Positions 11,590-21,345 of a DNA stretch of 64,000 bases are shown here, in pieces. A program made the position numbers and the translations under genes. This DNA comes from Evernia prunastri (Eukaryota > Ascomycota > Lecanoromycetes > Lecanorales > Parmeliaceae), in assembly GCA_003184365.1 (NCBI GenBank), contig NKYR01000015.1, positions 186,001 through 250,000 on the forward strand, given 5' to 3'. Each line of letters starts with the position of its first letter. Positions within the stretch are counted from its first letter, which is position 1. The notes under the pieces were generated by a model. That model had not been told where the DNA came from. It worked only from the letters and a program-made list of their open reading frames with translations, and searched no databases.

Positions 11590-12472
11590 TCAGAGCATAT
11601 GACCGTAGGCTGCACTGGCTGGGTGTCGGCCATCAAGCCAAGAATATTTCTCTTGCGTATATCCAGTGATCGCTCTCATCGCGCATCTTTGCACTGTATG
11701 TCGAGTTCTTCTCATCTCCCTCACGTTCGGTAAGCCGTTGGCTTCTGTGGTTCGATAGAACCTGCACTGGAGTCCGGGGATTTCACGTCGCCCTTCTCCA
11801 TCCTGAGAGAAACGGGCGTTGTAAGCATCGGCGATGGCGTTCCAGGAGTACCCACACTGGATGCACATTTTCGAGTCAGCATTGCCTCTTCAAGCAAGTA
11901 TTCCGAGACAGTCGACGCCCAAGAGTAAGGGTCGGGCAAAGGGAATATTGTATTGGAGAATACGTACGTCGATGCGGAGATACCAAATAAAATTCTGCTC
12001 TTCATCACTGTATGCTGGTCGAAAGGCGCGAGTCCGCGACGGGACGTCCGGTGGTCCCGAGCCCTTGTGTAGGGGTGGAGGACGAGAGCCTTCTTGAGAC
12101 GTGGCAGATGCATCAGTTGCGTGAGAATGCTGTCCAAACCTGGGAGCTTTATTGCTCTGGAGAGAGCCAGGGCTCCTGGATACTGTTAGCCTCATATGAC
12201 CTTGAAGATTGTGGCCGTCAATACCGTTTGGTGTTCTCGTCGGAAGGGTTGAGAATGTCTTCAATATTCATGCTACGACGTGTTGACGACGTGTCGGCAT
12301 ATGCTGGAACAGGGGCTGGGTTTCGACTGCCACGACGACTACCTCTGCTGTTTTTTACTGTACGGTAACCATATCCTCGGCCACCAGACATGATGTGAGA
12401 TACTGGGGTAAAGGTATGGATGTTGAAAGATGTCTCAAAGTTGGGTGTATAGCTTGACAGAGCGGCGGTCAT
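11590..12472 (-). CDS. Fungal SANT/Myb-like orphan protein
   Basis: Minus-strand exons 12472-12225, 12175-11968 and 11856-11590 give 240 residues. The first 80 residues are disordered and Gly/Arg/Ser-rich (MSGGRGYGYR), with a short helical motif MNIEDILNPSDEN that recalls the N-termini of many fungal regulators. The conserved part begins at AYSDEEQNFIWYLRID and, after intron 2, continues CGYSWNAIADAYNARF and GLQCRFYR. The aromatic spacing of these helices resembles a SANT/Myb or homeodomain-like fold found in a fungus-only family. DNA binding is inferred, not shown. Intron 2 (111 nt) is longer than neighbours and shares its 3' module with two other introns here. The last residues after VREMRR look unconserved, so a further splice or a different stop is possible. 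Confidence 0.75.
11857..11967 (-). repeat. Introner-like intron, copy A
   Basis: A 111-nt spliceosomal intron (donor GTACGT) whose last 40 nt contain ATGCTGACTCGAAAATGTGC before the acceptor. The same 21-nt stretch occurs with one mismatch in the intron at 46179-46324, and similarity extends upstream to about 28 of 33 positions. The shared sequence includes the branch site (CTGAC) but goes well beyond it. Confidence 0.5.
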
Positions 12473-13602
12473 GTTTGGAAGGAATGGCAGCTCAGAGCAC
12501 CTTTAAGCAGAAAGCTGCACTCGTGTACTAGAGATTCAACAAACAATGGCAGCGCTTGCAAAAGGAGCAAGAGTCAGTTGAGCCAGGATGTGAGGTTTGC
12601 ATGCAGGATCTAGGGTTGTATTTCCATAGCTGTGCTTCAAGGCTGTGGGGGTGCCCACCGCAATGTCTGGTCAGCAAGCTGTGTCGCTGAAACGAAACAA
12701 CCTCCTACGAGTAGCGGATGACCATGAAGGTTGCCTGTCGACCACCTAAACGCGTCCACTTGCCACAATTGTCGTCGGGGAAGCGGGATCCAGCGAAGTG
12801 GTTTCGTGAGGCAAGCACCAAATGAATGGTTTTTCTGGCCAGTTACCAACAAGTTATCCCAAAACAATTGGACGAGATGGATGCCCGGATTGATTATGGA
12901 GTGCTTTGGATTTTGGTGCGGTGTTTCTACGCTCGTGAGCGTCTTTTTACCATAGTCAGCTATTGAGGGAACAAGGAAGAAATGGTAGTAAGCGTAAGGA
13001 TTCGAGGGGGCCACTGAGAGTATGTACTGACTTTGAGTATAGCCCAGGTCAATTATAGCCGGATTTTGACGCATCTTCGGCCAATAACGGAGCACCCAAA
13101 AGGTGCACGATGAGCGACTACTAGGCCCGGGAATAGGCAGCGTCCGGGTTTCGGTCTTGCCATACGTCCAGCTCAGTTGGACAAGACGAGTATGAATGTA
13201 GAGTGGTTGAAGCAATATCCTCAGCAATATTCGACCCAAAAACGCTTAGCTCCAAGTCACCCATCCATCACCATGATATGCCGCAGGGATCCCAAAGGCC
13301 GCTAAAGATGCAACTAATTTTGATGGTGGGACCATGATTCTTCAGGGAATGCGGTCAGATTGGGAATAGGCGCCAATTTGGAGGGAAAGGGATGACGTTT
13401 GGATGCATCGATGCTCGGTCATTGGATGCTACTGCGGTAATTTCCGCGCGATTCGGTCCAAAATGCATATGTACGTTGGACATTCACCAAATCCACTAGG
13501 ACGGCTTGCCTCTGATACGCTGTTACCCTTAGCTGCTGGGCTGCTAGTTGCAACCCCGCATGTCTGTCCACGAGCTCCCTGCATGAATACTACATCGCAC
13601 CG

Positions 13603-13652
13603 CTGCATGGCATGGCATGGCATTGCATCTGCATTTGCATAGCATTGCATGG
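13603..13652. repeat. GCATG/GCATT tandem repeat
   Basis: About 50 nt of imperfect repeats of CATGG, CATTG and GCATTT units, within the gene-poor region. Seen directly; no function proposed. Confidence 0.7.
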
Positions 13653-16090
13653 ACAGGTCACATCAGAATTAAGGTAGTAAGTACGGTAAATGAATGCTTG
13701 GGTACGCCTCTCTGTCTTTGTCGATTAGACATGTTCCCTAAGCTTCAAGGAAAAGAGAGCAGAGAGCCGAGAGGTTATTTTTGTTCATCACAACTAACGT
13801 TGAAGGGTATGGTTTGGTCTCCTCATCTTTCTGTTTCTTTTTCTTTTTCTTTTTTTTTTCTCCCCAATAGTTACTGTCCCCCCATTTATCCTCTTTTCGC
13901 TCTTTCCCTTTTTAGCCTGGAGGATGAAAGGTGGGAGAAGAAGGGTGGGAAGGAGGAAGATGGTGTCGTATAGCCACATCCCAAAGTCCCAGGCTGGTGG
14001 ATGATGAATAAGGTTCAGACCCACCACCATCTGCTCTAACTTGTTCATTTACCAACTTGGTGATGCTCTATTACTACTACCACATATTTGCGCATTTCAT
14101 TATCATGGAGAGATGAAGTATTTTGTTATTTTTTATTCTTTGTTTTATTCTTTACTCTTTACTTCATTTTGGATTTTATTCCTATTTATTTTTTATTTTT
14201 TATTCTTTTCTTTTTCTTTTCTTTTCTTTTCTTTAAAGAGAATTAAAATCTTATAACGTGATTAACGTCGCATGCCGTGCCGTGTAGATCCTTCTTTGGC
14301 TTAAGGGATTTTGGCGCGCCGCCGCCAATTTCTCTTCAATCCTTCCACTCACATCTCTCCTCTACCCGCCGCCATTGAAGCCTCCAGCCTCCAAGTAAGA
14401 GTGATAAGCAACGAACAACGAACAATGAACTACGAACCAGAAAATTCTTACTAAATCTGTCATGGCTTGTATATAGTCCATTCATTGGGGTTTTTTTCCA
14501 TCTTGGGCCCGACGTTGGTCTGAGCCCGATAAACCTGATACAGATAACAGGGTATTCTTCCCCCATCATCTTCTTCCCAGTTATCTTCGTTGCGGCTGAA
14601 ATCTCTCAACTCAAAACGTGTCACTCCAGCTGGGGTTGGCATTGATCTCGTCGTGAAGACTAAGTAGTACAGGCCTGAAGCCTGCTGACGTCTGAGGAAC
14701 ACTCATGCCGCTGCCGGCCTTCTGGCTCAGCCCGTGTGACCCCTGTCCGAGCCATGTCACGATGAAGGAGCATTAAAGAAAGTTGAACCTCTCCTCAATC
14801 CTTCAGCACTAGCCAAAGCCAAAGTGTACCTACTTGAACCCTCCCAGATGACAATGCACGTCAGAAAAACAGGTTTATACGCTTGGAGCTTCGTCACCTT
14901 TCGGCTTGGAGCGCGCCTCGCCTGCTCTCTTCACCGCTGTCGAAAGGAAAAAGAGCCGTGGCCGAGCGTATCGCTCTTTCCATCGTCCGCACTCCAGCCT
15001 TTGGCTACACCACCCTGCATCTTTACACCAGGCCAAAGTTCAGAGCTCTGGGAAATGACAGTGCTCCTCGTGCTTCCTATCCGGAGGGCGACTACGATGT
15101 GTTACATTGCTTTCGTTTCGGCCCTGCAGTTGCAGCCTAAGGGGCAACCAATCCAGACGATGTGGGAAGCACTAGAAGAGCTCATGAGACATTGTAATAC
15201 AACGAGCAAGGTAACCAATGTTCCTTCCGCACGTCTCGAGTCATCATTCCGCCCTGATCCAGTGATTGCGTTATAGTACGTACCTAAGCGCCGCAGGTGG
15301 CGAACAGGATTAGAGTGGTTTTGGTGGAAAGGGAGAGGGGGGGGATTAACATTTAATAAGAGTGGCGGGGCGTTGGCCGCAGTTGTGCAGGTCATAGGGC
15401 TGACGAAACGCAAACGAAACGCCAAAATGCCAAGGTACGATCCTGACAGCCACCACATCACCCTGGGAATCTGGATTCGCGTGTGAAAAGCTGAATCCAT
15501 CCTCGGCCCCACTTTCCATCAATGGCCGCCCCCCTTTCCCCCCACACCCCTTTTGCCTTTTTTTTCAGCTTAGAAAGCATGGAGGAGAAAGTGCATGAGG
15601 TGTGGGAGAAAACGTGGGCTTCACGAGGGAGAAGGAGGGGTGGGTGGGTTCGAGGAGGGAGGGGACGAAACGTGGGCGGGCTTTTGAAGGATTCGGTTGT
15701 GCTGCAAACATGTGGTTCAGGCTTTGAGGTGAGACGACTTGTTGGGAAGAGGGAAAAATGGAAAAATGGCCCAATGAATGAATGGGTGTGGTGGCTGTCA
15801 GAGAATAATGAATAATGATAGTTGGTGTCTGATGGTGGGAGAGCCACGTGAAAGAAAGGACGAGGGATTGGGTGGAAAGCCTCAAGGATTCTGACAGCGT
15901 CGATCGACGGCCTGAGGCTGACCTCGCTCCTTCTTCTCCTTGAAAAATTCCTTGGGAGTTGGGACTGCTTTTTCACTTTTCCTTTTTTTCCCCTCACTAA
16001 TTTATTTTTTATTTTCTTCTTTTTTTCTTTCATCTTTGATCTTTAATCTTTGGTTGGTCTCTTTCTATTCCTGTGATTCCAAATACCTCT

Positions 16091-16119
16091 GCTTCTTCTT
16101 CTTCTTCTTCTTCTTCTTT
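16091..16119. repeat. CTT microsatellite
   Basis: Nine consecutive CTT units inside a longer pyrimidine tract, in non-coding sequence. Confidence 0.9.
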
Positions 16120-16882
16120 CTCTCTCCTTTTCTTTCTTTCTTGCTCTTTTGGGGGCCTCTCCTTTTTGCCAAGTGGTATGTTCGAATAAGGTAGTAAGGT
16201 AAGTAGTAAGTAGGTAGGCAAAGCGAGCGCTGAGACGAGCAACATTAAGCAGCGGTGAGACTGTTTGTCGAACCAGGCACGCGGTACCCTTAGCGTACAT
16301 ATGGGAAACCCATGCCAAAGCCAAAGCCTATCCGTCTGCCTTTTGGCGGAATTGGTTGTTTGGTTTGGTTTTCTTTTCTTTCGCTGGCCACCAGCAAGGC
16401 GAGCGTTATCAAGATTTTTACGCCCCTTTCATCTGTCTTCCTTGAGCTTACCCAACCTCTTGAGGAGTTTGCTGCCCCTGGGTATATTTAGATGGGCTGG
16501 TTGGTCAAGGGGATCCATCCATCCATCTGTCTGGTCATGACCTTTCTTCGGGGGCCGTGAACTTTGCTTGACGGATCCATCAGTTAGGGGATCATGTTGG
16601 CTTCTTCTGCTCGATCCATCTCTAGGTATCTACCGCCATTCGAATGTCGACTTCTTTTTCCGACTATAGAATGGAGTACATGCATTTGAAAAGCCATTTT
16701 CGTCGAGCTTGTCTCCTCGTCTCTCGTATGCTCAACTTCGAATCGTAGAATTGAAAAAAGAAACCCCCTCATCTGAATATTACTTCCCTGTTTTTCTCAA
16801 AGAGTAGCCACGTTTATCAAGCTGATCCATCTCTCTCTCTCTTTCTCATCGTAGGCATTCCTAGGCGTCATAGCAATAGCGA

Positions 16883-18872
16883 TTACTCCTCCAAGTGCAC
16901 CCCAGTGGCGGTAGCACACCTGTAAAAAGGTCAGCCATCCGTCATGAGCCTAGAGAAAGGGTGTACCTACGGATCAGCGGCATAATGGATGTTGTAGTGC
17001 TCCCATTCCTCATCTCTGGAAAGTGCCGCTTTGAATTGGACTGCGTCATCGACTTTACAGAAGCGGAACACCACCGAACGCGCCTGCCATTGCTAGCTTT
17101 AGCCTTGTAGTGGAAAGGGCTTGACGGAGATACTCACACCACCGGGATTGTACCCGTCAACAATCTTCTCCACCTTACGATTATTTCGCTCCGCGATCCT
17201 CAGAAGTGCGTCCATGCCCCAATGGGTCTCGACTCCCACGGCACGAACACAACGAGTGACCCCCGAAAGGATCCAGCCTTGAAGCAAGCCACCGACGACA
17301 TCGACATCCTTGGAGAGCTCGACAAAGAGGACAAACTCGCGGCCTTTGGCATCTTTCTTGTAGACGAGACCGTTGGACGTCTCATTGTAGAATTTCATGC
17401 AGTCTCCTGCGTCCATGAACCGGATGACTGCCGAGAGGTCGCCAGCAGCCGAAGGGCGAACGTGGATCTCTTCGATGGATCCGCCGTAAATCAGCGACGC
17501 TACGAACGTAGCTGTCGAGCCGTGAGGAAGGCCTTTAATGACGACTTTGCGTATCTTGGCAGCTTCTTGCAGGTTAGCAACCATTGAAAGGGAACTCATG
17601 CGGGAGCGTACCAGGTCTACTCCTCTCCTCCCCCTTGGGCCAAGTGCCGAAGAATGTTTTGTTCTCAAGATCCTCGTCAGCGAATGATGTACCTGTCAGA
17701 GGCATCGCACCGGCTGGATCGGTAGCATTCTTAAGTCCAACTTCGATCGTGCCTGGTGAATCCGTCTCAGTCTTGACCGTTGACTCAGAGCTTGCAGGCT
17801 TCTGTTCTACTGAGGCGTCTGTCTGCGATGAGTTTGAAGGACTGGATTGACTCAAATCTTGGCCAGGAACTCGTGTGTTGGAATCAGTCGTTCGACTGAA
17901 ACCTCGTATGACCCGCAAGTGAGGTGGTAGGTAAGCCTGAGACGTTGAGGGTGCATTATTCTCTTTCCCGACCTGGTTAATGTGAGCGCTATTTGACGTG
18001 TCTTCACTAACCGCTCCACCTTGCTCGACTTGGCCTTTGTCCACGGATTTAGTGTGGGCTAATGATTCTAGACCCTCGTCGTTCGCCGCTTCTGGCTTGA
18101 CTTGATCATGATTAGCCGCATCTTTATGGATCTTATCTGCTAGCGTAGAGAGTTCAATAACCGATGAGGGAGGTGCGTCGGAGAAGAGAGATCGTGTAAC
18201 GTGATCGCCAATCAAGTTCTTATCAACATTGTGATCAGGATCAGCAGCTTTGAAAGTCATCCTATCGAAATTATCGTTGATAGCTGGGTTGGGTACGACA
18301 GCCTTGATAGGAGTGAAAAGTCTTGCGGAACGTGGTCCAGCAAGCAATGAAGATTTATGACGTGCAGAAGCTGGAGCCCACATGGATTCGCTTAATGGTC
18401 GACCTTCCATATTGTTTACGTAGTCGGAGAAAGCGTCGGCGACGTCTTGATTGTGAGTGTTGATAGCTGTCAAACGTGGGCTGGAGGCAGCAGTTTTTGG
18501 GGTGTTTTGTGGGGCTTTTAGACCGCTGAGATGAGGGCTGGGTTTAGGATGAGCTTCCGGTGAGGTCAAGTGCTGATGATGCTGGCTTGCGACGGTCGAA
18601 GGTGGAGGGGTCGTCGTTCCTGAGGACTTGTTGTATTCAGAAATGTCATTGTCCTTGTCATTGTCATGAGTATGGAGAGTTGTGTTGGTTGAGTTATGTC
18701 CATTGGCTAGCTGATCATTTTCAGTACCTTATTGATTGATGACGTTGTTGTATTAAGGTAGTGAGCTTACCTTAGGTTTAGCCTCAGTCTCAGCCTCAGG
18801 CTCAGGCTCATGCTGGCCTTTCATCTGCATGAGGAAGCGTCGAATTGTCTCTGCGTCATCAACAGCCGCCAT
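16883..18872 (-). CDS. RRM-like fungal protein with disordered N-terminus
   Basis: Five exons on the minus strand: 18872-18771, 18710-17612, 17565-17138, 17092-16971 and 16919-16883 (introns of 60, 46, 45 and 51 nt), 595 residues. The first 390 residues are disordered, starting MAAVDDAETIRRFLMQ and rich in Ser, Thr and Asn. The rest shows RRM-like beta-alpha units: KVVIKGLPHGSTATFV, YGGSIEEIHVRP, AVIRFMDAGDCMKFYNET. A second unit, RSVVFRFCKVDDAVQFKAAL, is seen only after the last two short exons are spliced on, ending at HLEE. Each downstream intron has a GTGAGT, GTACGC or GTAGGT donor and a CTRAY-type branch, and an in-frame stop sits just inside two of the introns, so unspliced reading would truncate the protein. 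RNA binding is inferred from the fold. Confidence 0.85.
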
Positions 18873-19539
18873 GTTGTAATTTTGTCAAGATAAACACTTC
18901 AATGTAAATTTAATGGTAAGGATAACGGTAACGGTGATGGTGACGGTGACAGCGACGTTAATGTTAACGGTAATGCTAATAGTAGTGTTGATGGTGCTAG
19001 ATAACAAAAACTGATGCTTGATCTAATGTTTCAGCTTTGTCAAATTTGCAAAAATTCTCTCGTCAGGTAACTCAAAACTCACACCTTGACTCCGTCAGTC
19101 AAAGTATCTTATTCGTTATCCCGTGAGTCGTGAGTCGTGAGTTGCAAGTCTTCCGCTCAATGTAGGCATGGGATGGAATATCTTGAATGATGACAATGTA
19201 TTAACATCAGGAATTCCATTCAGAGAAGAGGCTGGGAAGGTGTTTAGTGATGCAAGGTTGTGTTTGTGTCTGTGTCGTGAGTTCAAAAGAGGTTGACAGT
19301 GAAGAGACAAACTAGACACGTTTGTTGTCTTTCTCTTCATAGCATTAGCTGTCACTCTTTCTGTCGCGTCGGGTCAACTTTTTGGCCTCACTTTCTCTTC
19401 TAGGGCAAGTAATCATCAAGTGTTCACTTGATCGTAATCATGTAAGATGTTGCCTTGCCACAGGGTATATGAACACTCCGATCGCTCCCAATCGCTATGC
19501 AAGGTAAAGTACAAATATGTAAATCTCTCACCCTTTTAC
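18873..19539. other. Upstream region of the RRM-like gene, repeat-bearing
   Basis: 667 nt. Close to the start codon (18913-18999) lies an imperfect hexamer array of GGTAAC/GGTGAT/GGTGAC units. At 19122-19143 there are three copies of GTCGTGAGT-type repeats. No coding potential recognised. Confidence 0.6.
18913..18999. repeat. Imperfect GGTRAY hexamer array
   Basis: Degenerate hexamers (GGTAAC, GGTGAT, GGTGAC, GTTAAC) just upstream of the RRM-like start codon, probably in its 5' leader. Confidence 0.6.
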
Positions 19540-21141
19540 TCATCCTGGAGGCACAGGCATGGTCTCCCAGTTCTTCTCCCCATCTCGCTGACTCTCCTTG
19601 ATAAGCTGTAACGTCCTGATGCCACAATACCCACCTCCTGCAGCTACCCGAAACTCCTTCTCGAACCTTCCACCAGCTTTGAGACTCTTGTCTTCCACCC
19701 ACACCTTTTCCTCTACTTGTGAACCTACCACCTCCGTCCTCCGTGGATTGAACCAAGGAAGTCCGACTATATGATTGATGAGATTGTGCGGAATGGTGAA
19801 AAGCCGCTCCACCCGCTGGACTCTTCGAATCCAAGGCAGAGTCGTGTTACTATACGCAACGCGGACGAAGGGGTTCATATAAACACCCACATACTCACCG
19901 CTTTCATCAAAAGTACTCTGATTCAAAAGATCTGCATGAATCAAACAGCATTCCGATGCATCCCAATAGGTATCAGGTGTTGCTCGAAAGCGCAATGGTG
20001 GACTTGCTTGGAAAGGCTTGGCGTCAAAAGCTACCATGCCTCCCCAACAGCTTTTGACCCTGACGGCATCCTTGCCTGCAAGTACATCTCGCCGGCTACT
20101 GCCACTGCCAGCATTTGTAAACCACGGAAAGAAGGGGACGCCCATGCTGTACCCTTCCAGATCTCGAGTTGCAAAAGTGTCGTAGAACTTAAAGGGGTTT
20201 ATAAAGTCCACGGCGCAAGCAGCACGATAGGCAGTGTTGCCGTGCTCGTCCATGTTTGTCGATAAGAGAAGCTGAGCGGCTTCTGTGGGATCAAAAACAA
20301 CATCGTTCAGATACAACAGCTTGTCATACTTGATCTCAGGGTGCTCGTCCAGAGGTAAGAGAGCTCTGTTGCGGACTTCTGCCAAGTAGGCGATACGCTT
20401 AGTCCGTTCAGACCCATTGGGTAGCCTGATACGCGGAAGCTCTTCAAGAGGCGGCGAATCTTCAAGGACCATATTGTGCTGACATTGGACCCTCCTTTCA
20501 AATTTAAATTGTGCAACCTGGGCCCCTTCACCACTGGTGTTCTCATATATGCTTAAGAACACATTTCTATTGCCTAACATATTGATGAGCTTCAGCACTG
20601 CTTCCCCCCATGCTCCACCAAGAAGATGGCCACCTTCGTCATATATGCTAGCAGCGATAAAGATTTTTTGATTCTCGGGATTCGCACGCCCATAATCCTC
20701 GGAGCTCTCAATCCTTGCCTTCAAAGACTGGTAATGAGCCGGTGTTTTTGTGTATGACGGCTCTGTGAAAAGCGCAGTGAATAGGACCAGTGCCAGGAGA
20801 ATACCAACGAACCCATAGCAGCTGCAGAACGATCGGAGAGAGGGTTGGTGAAAGCCTAGCCTGGGACGACGCGGAAGCTTGGAATGTGCTCGAGAACGCG
20901 GATCTCGAAAGAAAACCCCTTTAAGGCGTAGAGGATTGATCAAAGAGAGTAACCTCCAACTCACGGAGATCGGTTGTCTAATGTAGGAAGGACTGGTCTG
21001 TCCTCGCGATTGGAAGTCGGCTTCGTCTAAATCGAAGAAGAGTTGCGACTGGAAGTCGGCTTCATCGTAGATCCCATCAGAGTCATACGAGTCACGACCA
21101 GCGAGCTCGTACTCATTGGTATAGACTGGGCGCTGCGGCAT
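19540..21141 (-). CDS. GT69-family glycosyltransferase, CAP59/CMT1-like
   Basis: A single-exon gene of 533 residues for a type II membrane protein. An acidic cytosolic tail with the duplicated motif DEADFQS is followed by a basic stretch and one transmembrane segment around residues 108-126 (YGFVGILLALVLFTALF). The lumenal domain is of the cryptococcal CAP59 / alpha-1,3-mannosyltransferase CMT1 type: KIFIAASIYDEGGHL, NVFLSIYENTSG, then DKLLYLNDVVFDP carrying the acidic donor/metal site, ACAVDF, SCWGGMVAFDAKPF, and the Cys pair in ASECCLIHADLL. Family members act in the Golgi on capsule, cell-wall or glycolipid glycans; the acceptor here is unknown. Its start is 204 nt from the divergent asparaginyl-tRNA synthetase. 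Confidence 0.92.
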   Translation of the reverse strand: MPQRPVYTNEYELAGRDSYDSDGIYDEADFQSQLFFDLDEADFQSRGQTSPSYIRQPISVSWRLLSLINPLRLKGVFFRDPRSRAHSKLPRRPRLGFHQPSLRSFCSCYGFVGILLALVLFTALFTEPSYTKTPAHYQSLKARIESSEDYGRANPENQKIFIAASIYDEGGHLLGGAWGEAVLKLINMLGNRNVFLSIYENTSGEGAQVAQFKFERRVQCQHNMVLEDSPPLEELPRIRLPNGSERTKRIAYLAEVRNRALLPLDEHPEIKYDKLLYLNDVVFDPTEAAQLLLSTNMDEHGNTAYRAACAVDFINPFKFYDTFATRDLEGYSMGVPFFPWFTNAGSGSSRRDVLAGKDAVRVKSCWGGMVAFDAKPFQASPPLRFRATPDTYWDASECCLIHADLLNQSTFDESGEYVGVYMNPFVRVAYSNTTLPWIRRVQRVERLFTIPHNLINHIVGLPWFNPRRTEVVGSQVEEKVWVEDKSLKAGGRFEKEFRVAAGGGYCGIRTLQLIKESQRDGEKNWETMPVPPG

Positions 21142-21345
21142 ACCGAATCATCATGTGTCTCCAGTTAATAGCATAGCCAGAGGGCCAAAAAAGGATCTGG
21201 CACAGGATGGGCGAAATTGGGTCGTCGTGGCCTGGCATGATAGTCTTGGCAACGGATTTAAGTATTTCCGCATCGGCCGGGATCGTGACTCAATCCTTTC
21301 CCTCGCTTAGAAAATAGCTCTTCGAAAGCATTAACTCCGCACAAT
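21142..21345. promoter_or_regulatory. Bidirectional promoter, GT69 gene and asparaginyl-tRNA synthetase
   Basis: Only 204 nt separate the two start codons, so both genes must be driven from this interval. It holds a TGACTCA element at 21286-21292. Confidence 0.7.
21286..21292 (+). promoter_or_regulatory. TGACTCA, candidate Gcn4/CPC1 site
   Basis: A perfect palindromic bZIP site 54 nt before the asparaginyl-tRNA synthetase ATG. Fungal Gcn4/CPC1/CpcA binds TGACTCA, and aminoacyl-tRNA synthetases are classic cross-pathway-control targets. Binding is inferred from sequence only. Confidence 0.5.

Larger units (their letters stand above)
12473..16882. other. 4.4-kb gene-poor region
   Basis: No protein family is recognisable in 4.4 kb between two minus-strand genes. 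It holds long pyrimidine tracts (13840-13862, 14110-14245, 15540-15565, 15970-16145), a GGCGCGCC palindrome near 14313, a GCAT-rich repeat at 13603-13652 and a CTT microsatellite. A 200-codon minus frame at 12637-13239 and others near 14.8-16.0 kb show no motif or splice logic. The stretch may be an unusually long promoter or leader for the SANT-like gene, or encode a non-coding transcript; the sequence alone does not decide. Confidence 0.5.

Noticed and set aside
12637..13239. 200-codon minus-strand open frame in the gene-poor region
   Set aside because: No motif, no domain-like pattern and biased composition; probably a chance frame.
14250..14330. TTTTGGCGCGCC as an E2F/MBF site
   Set aside because: No gene start lies nearby, so a regulatory role cannot be argued.
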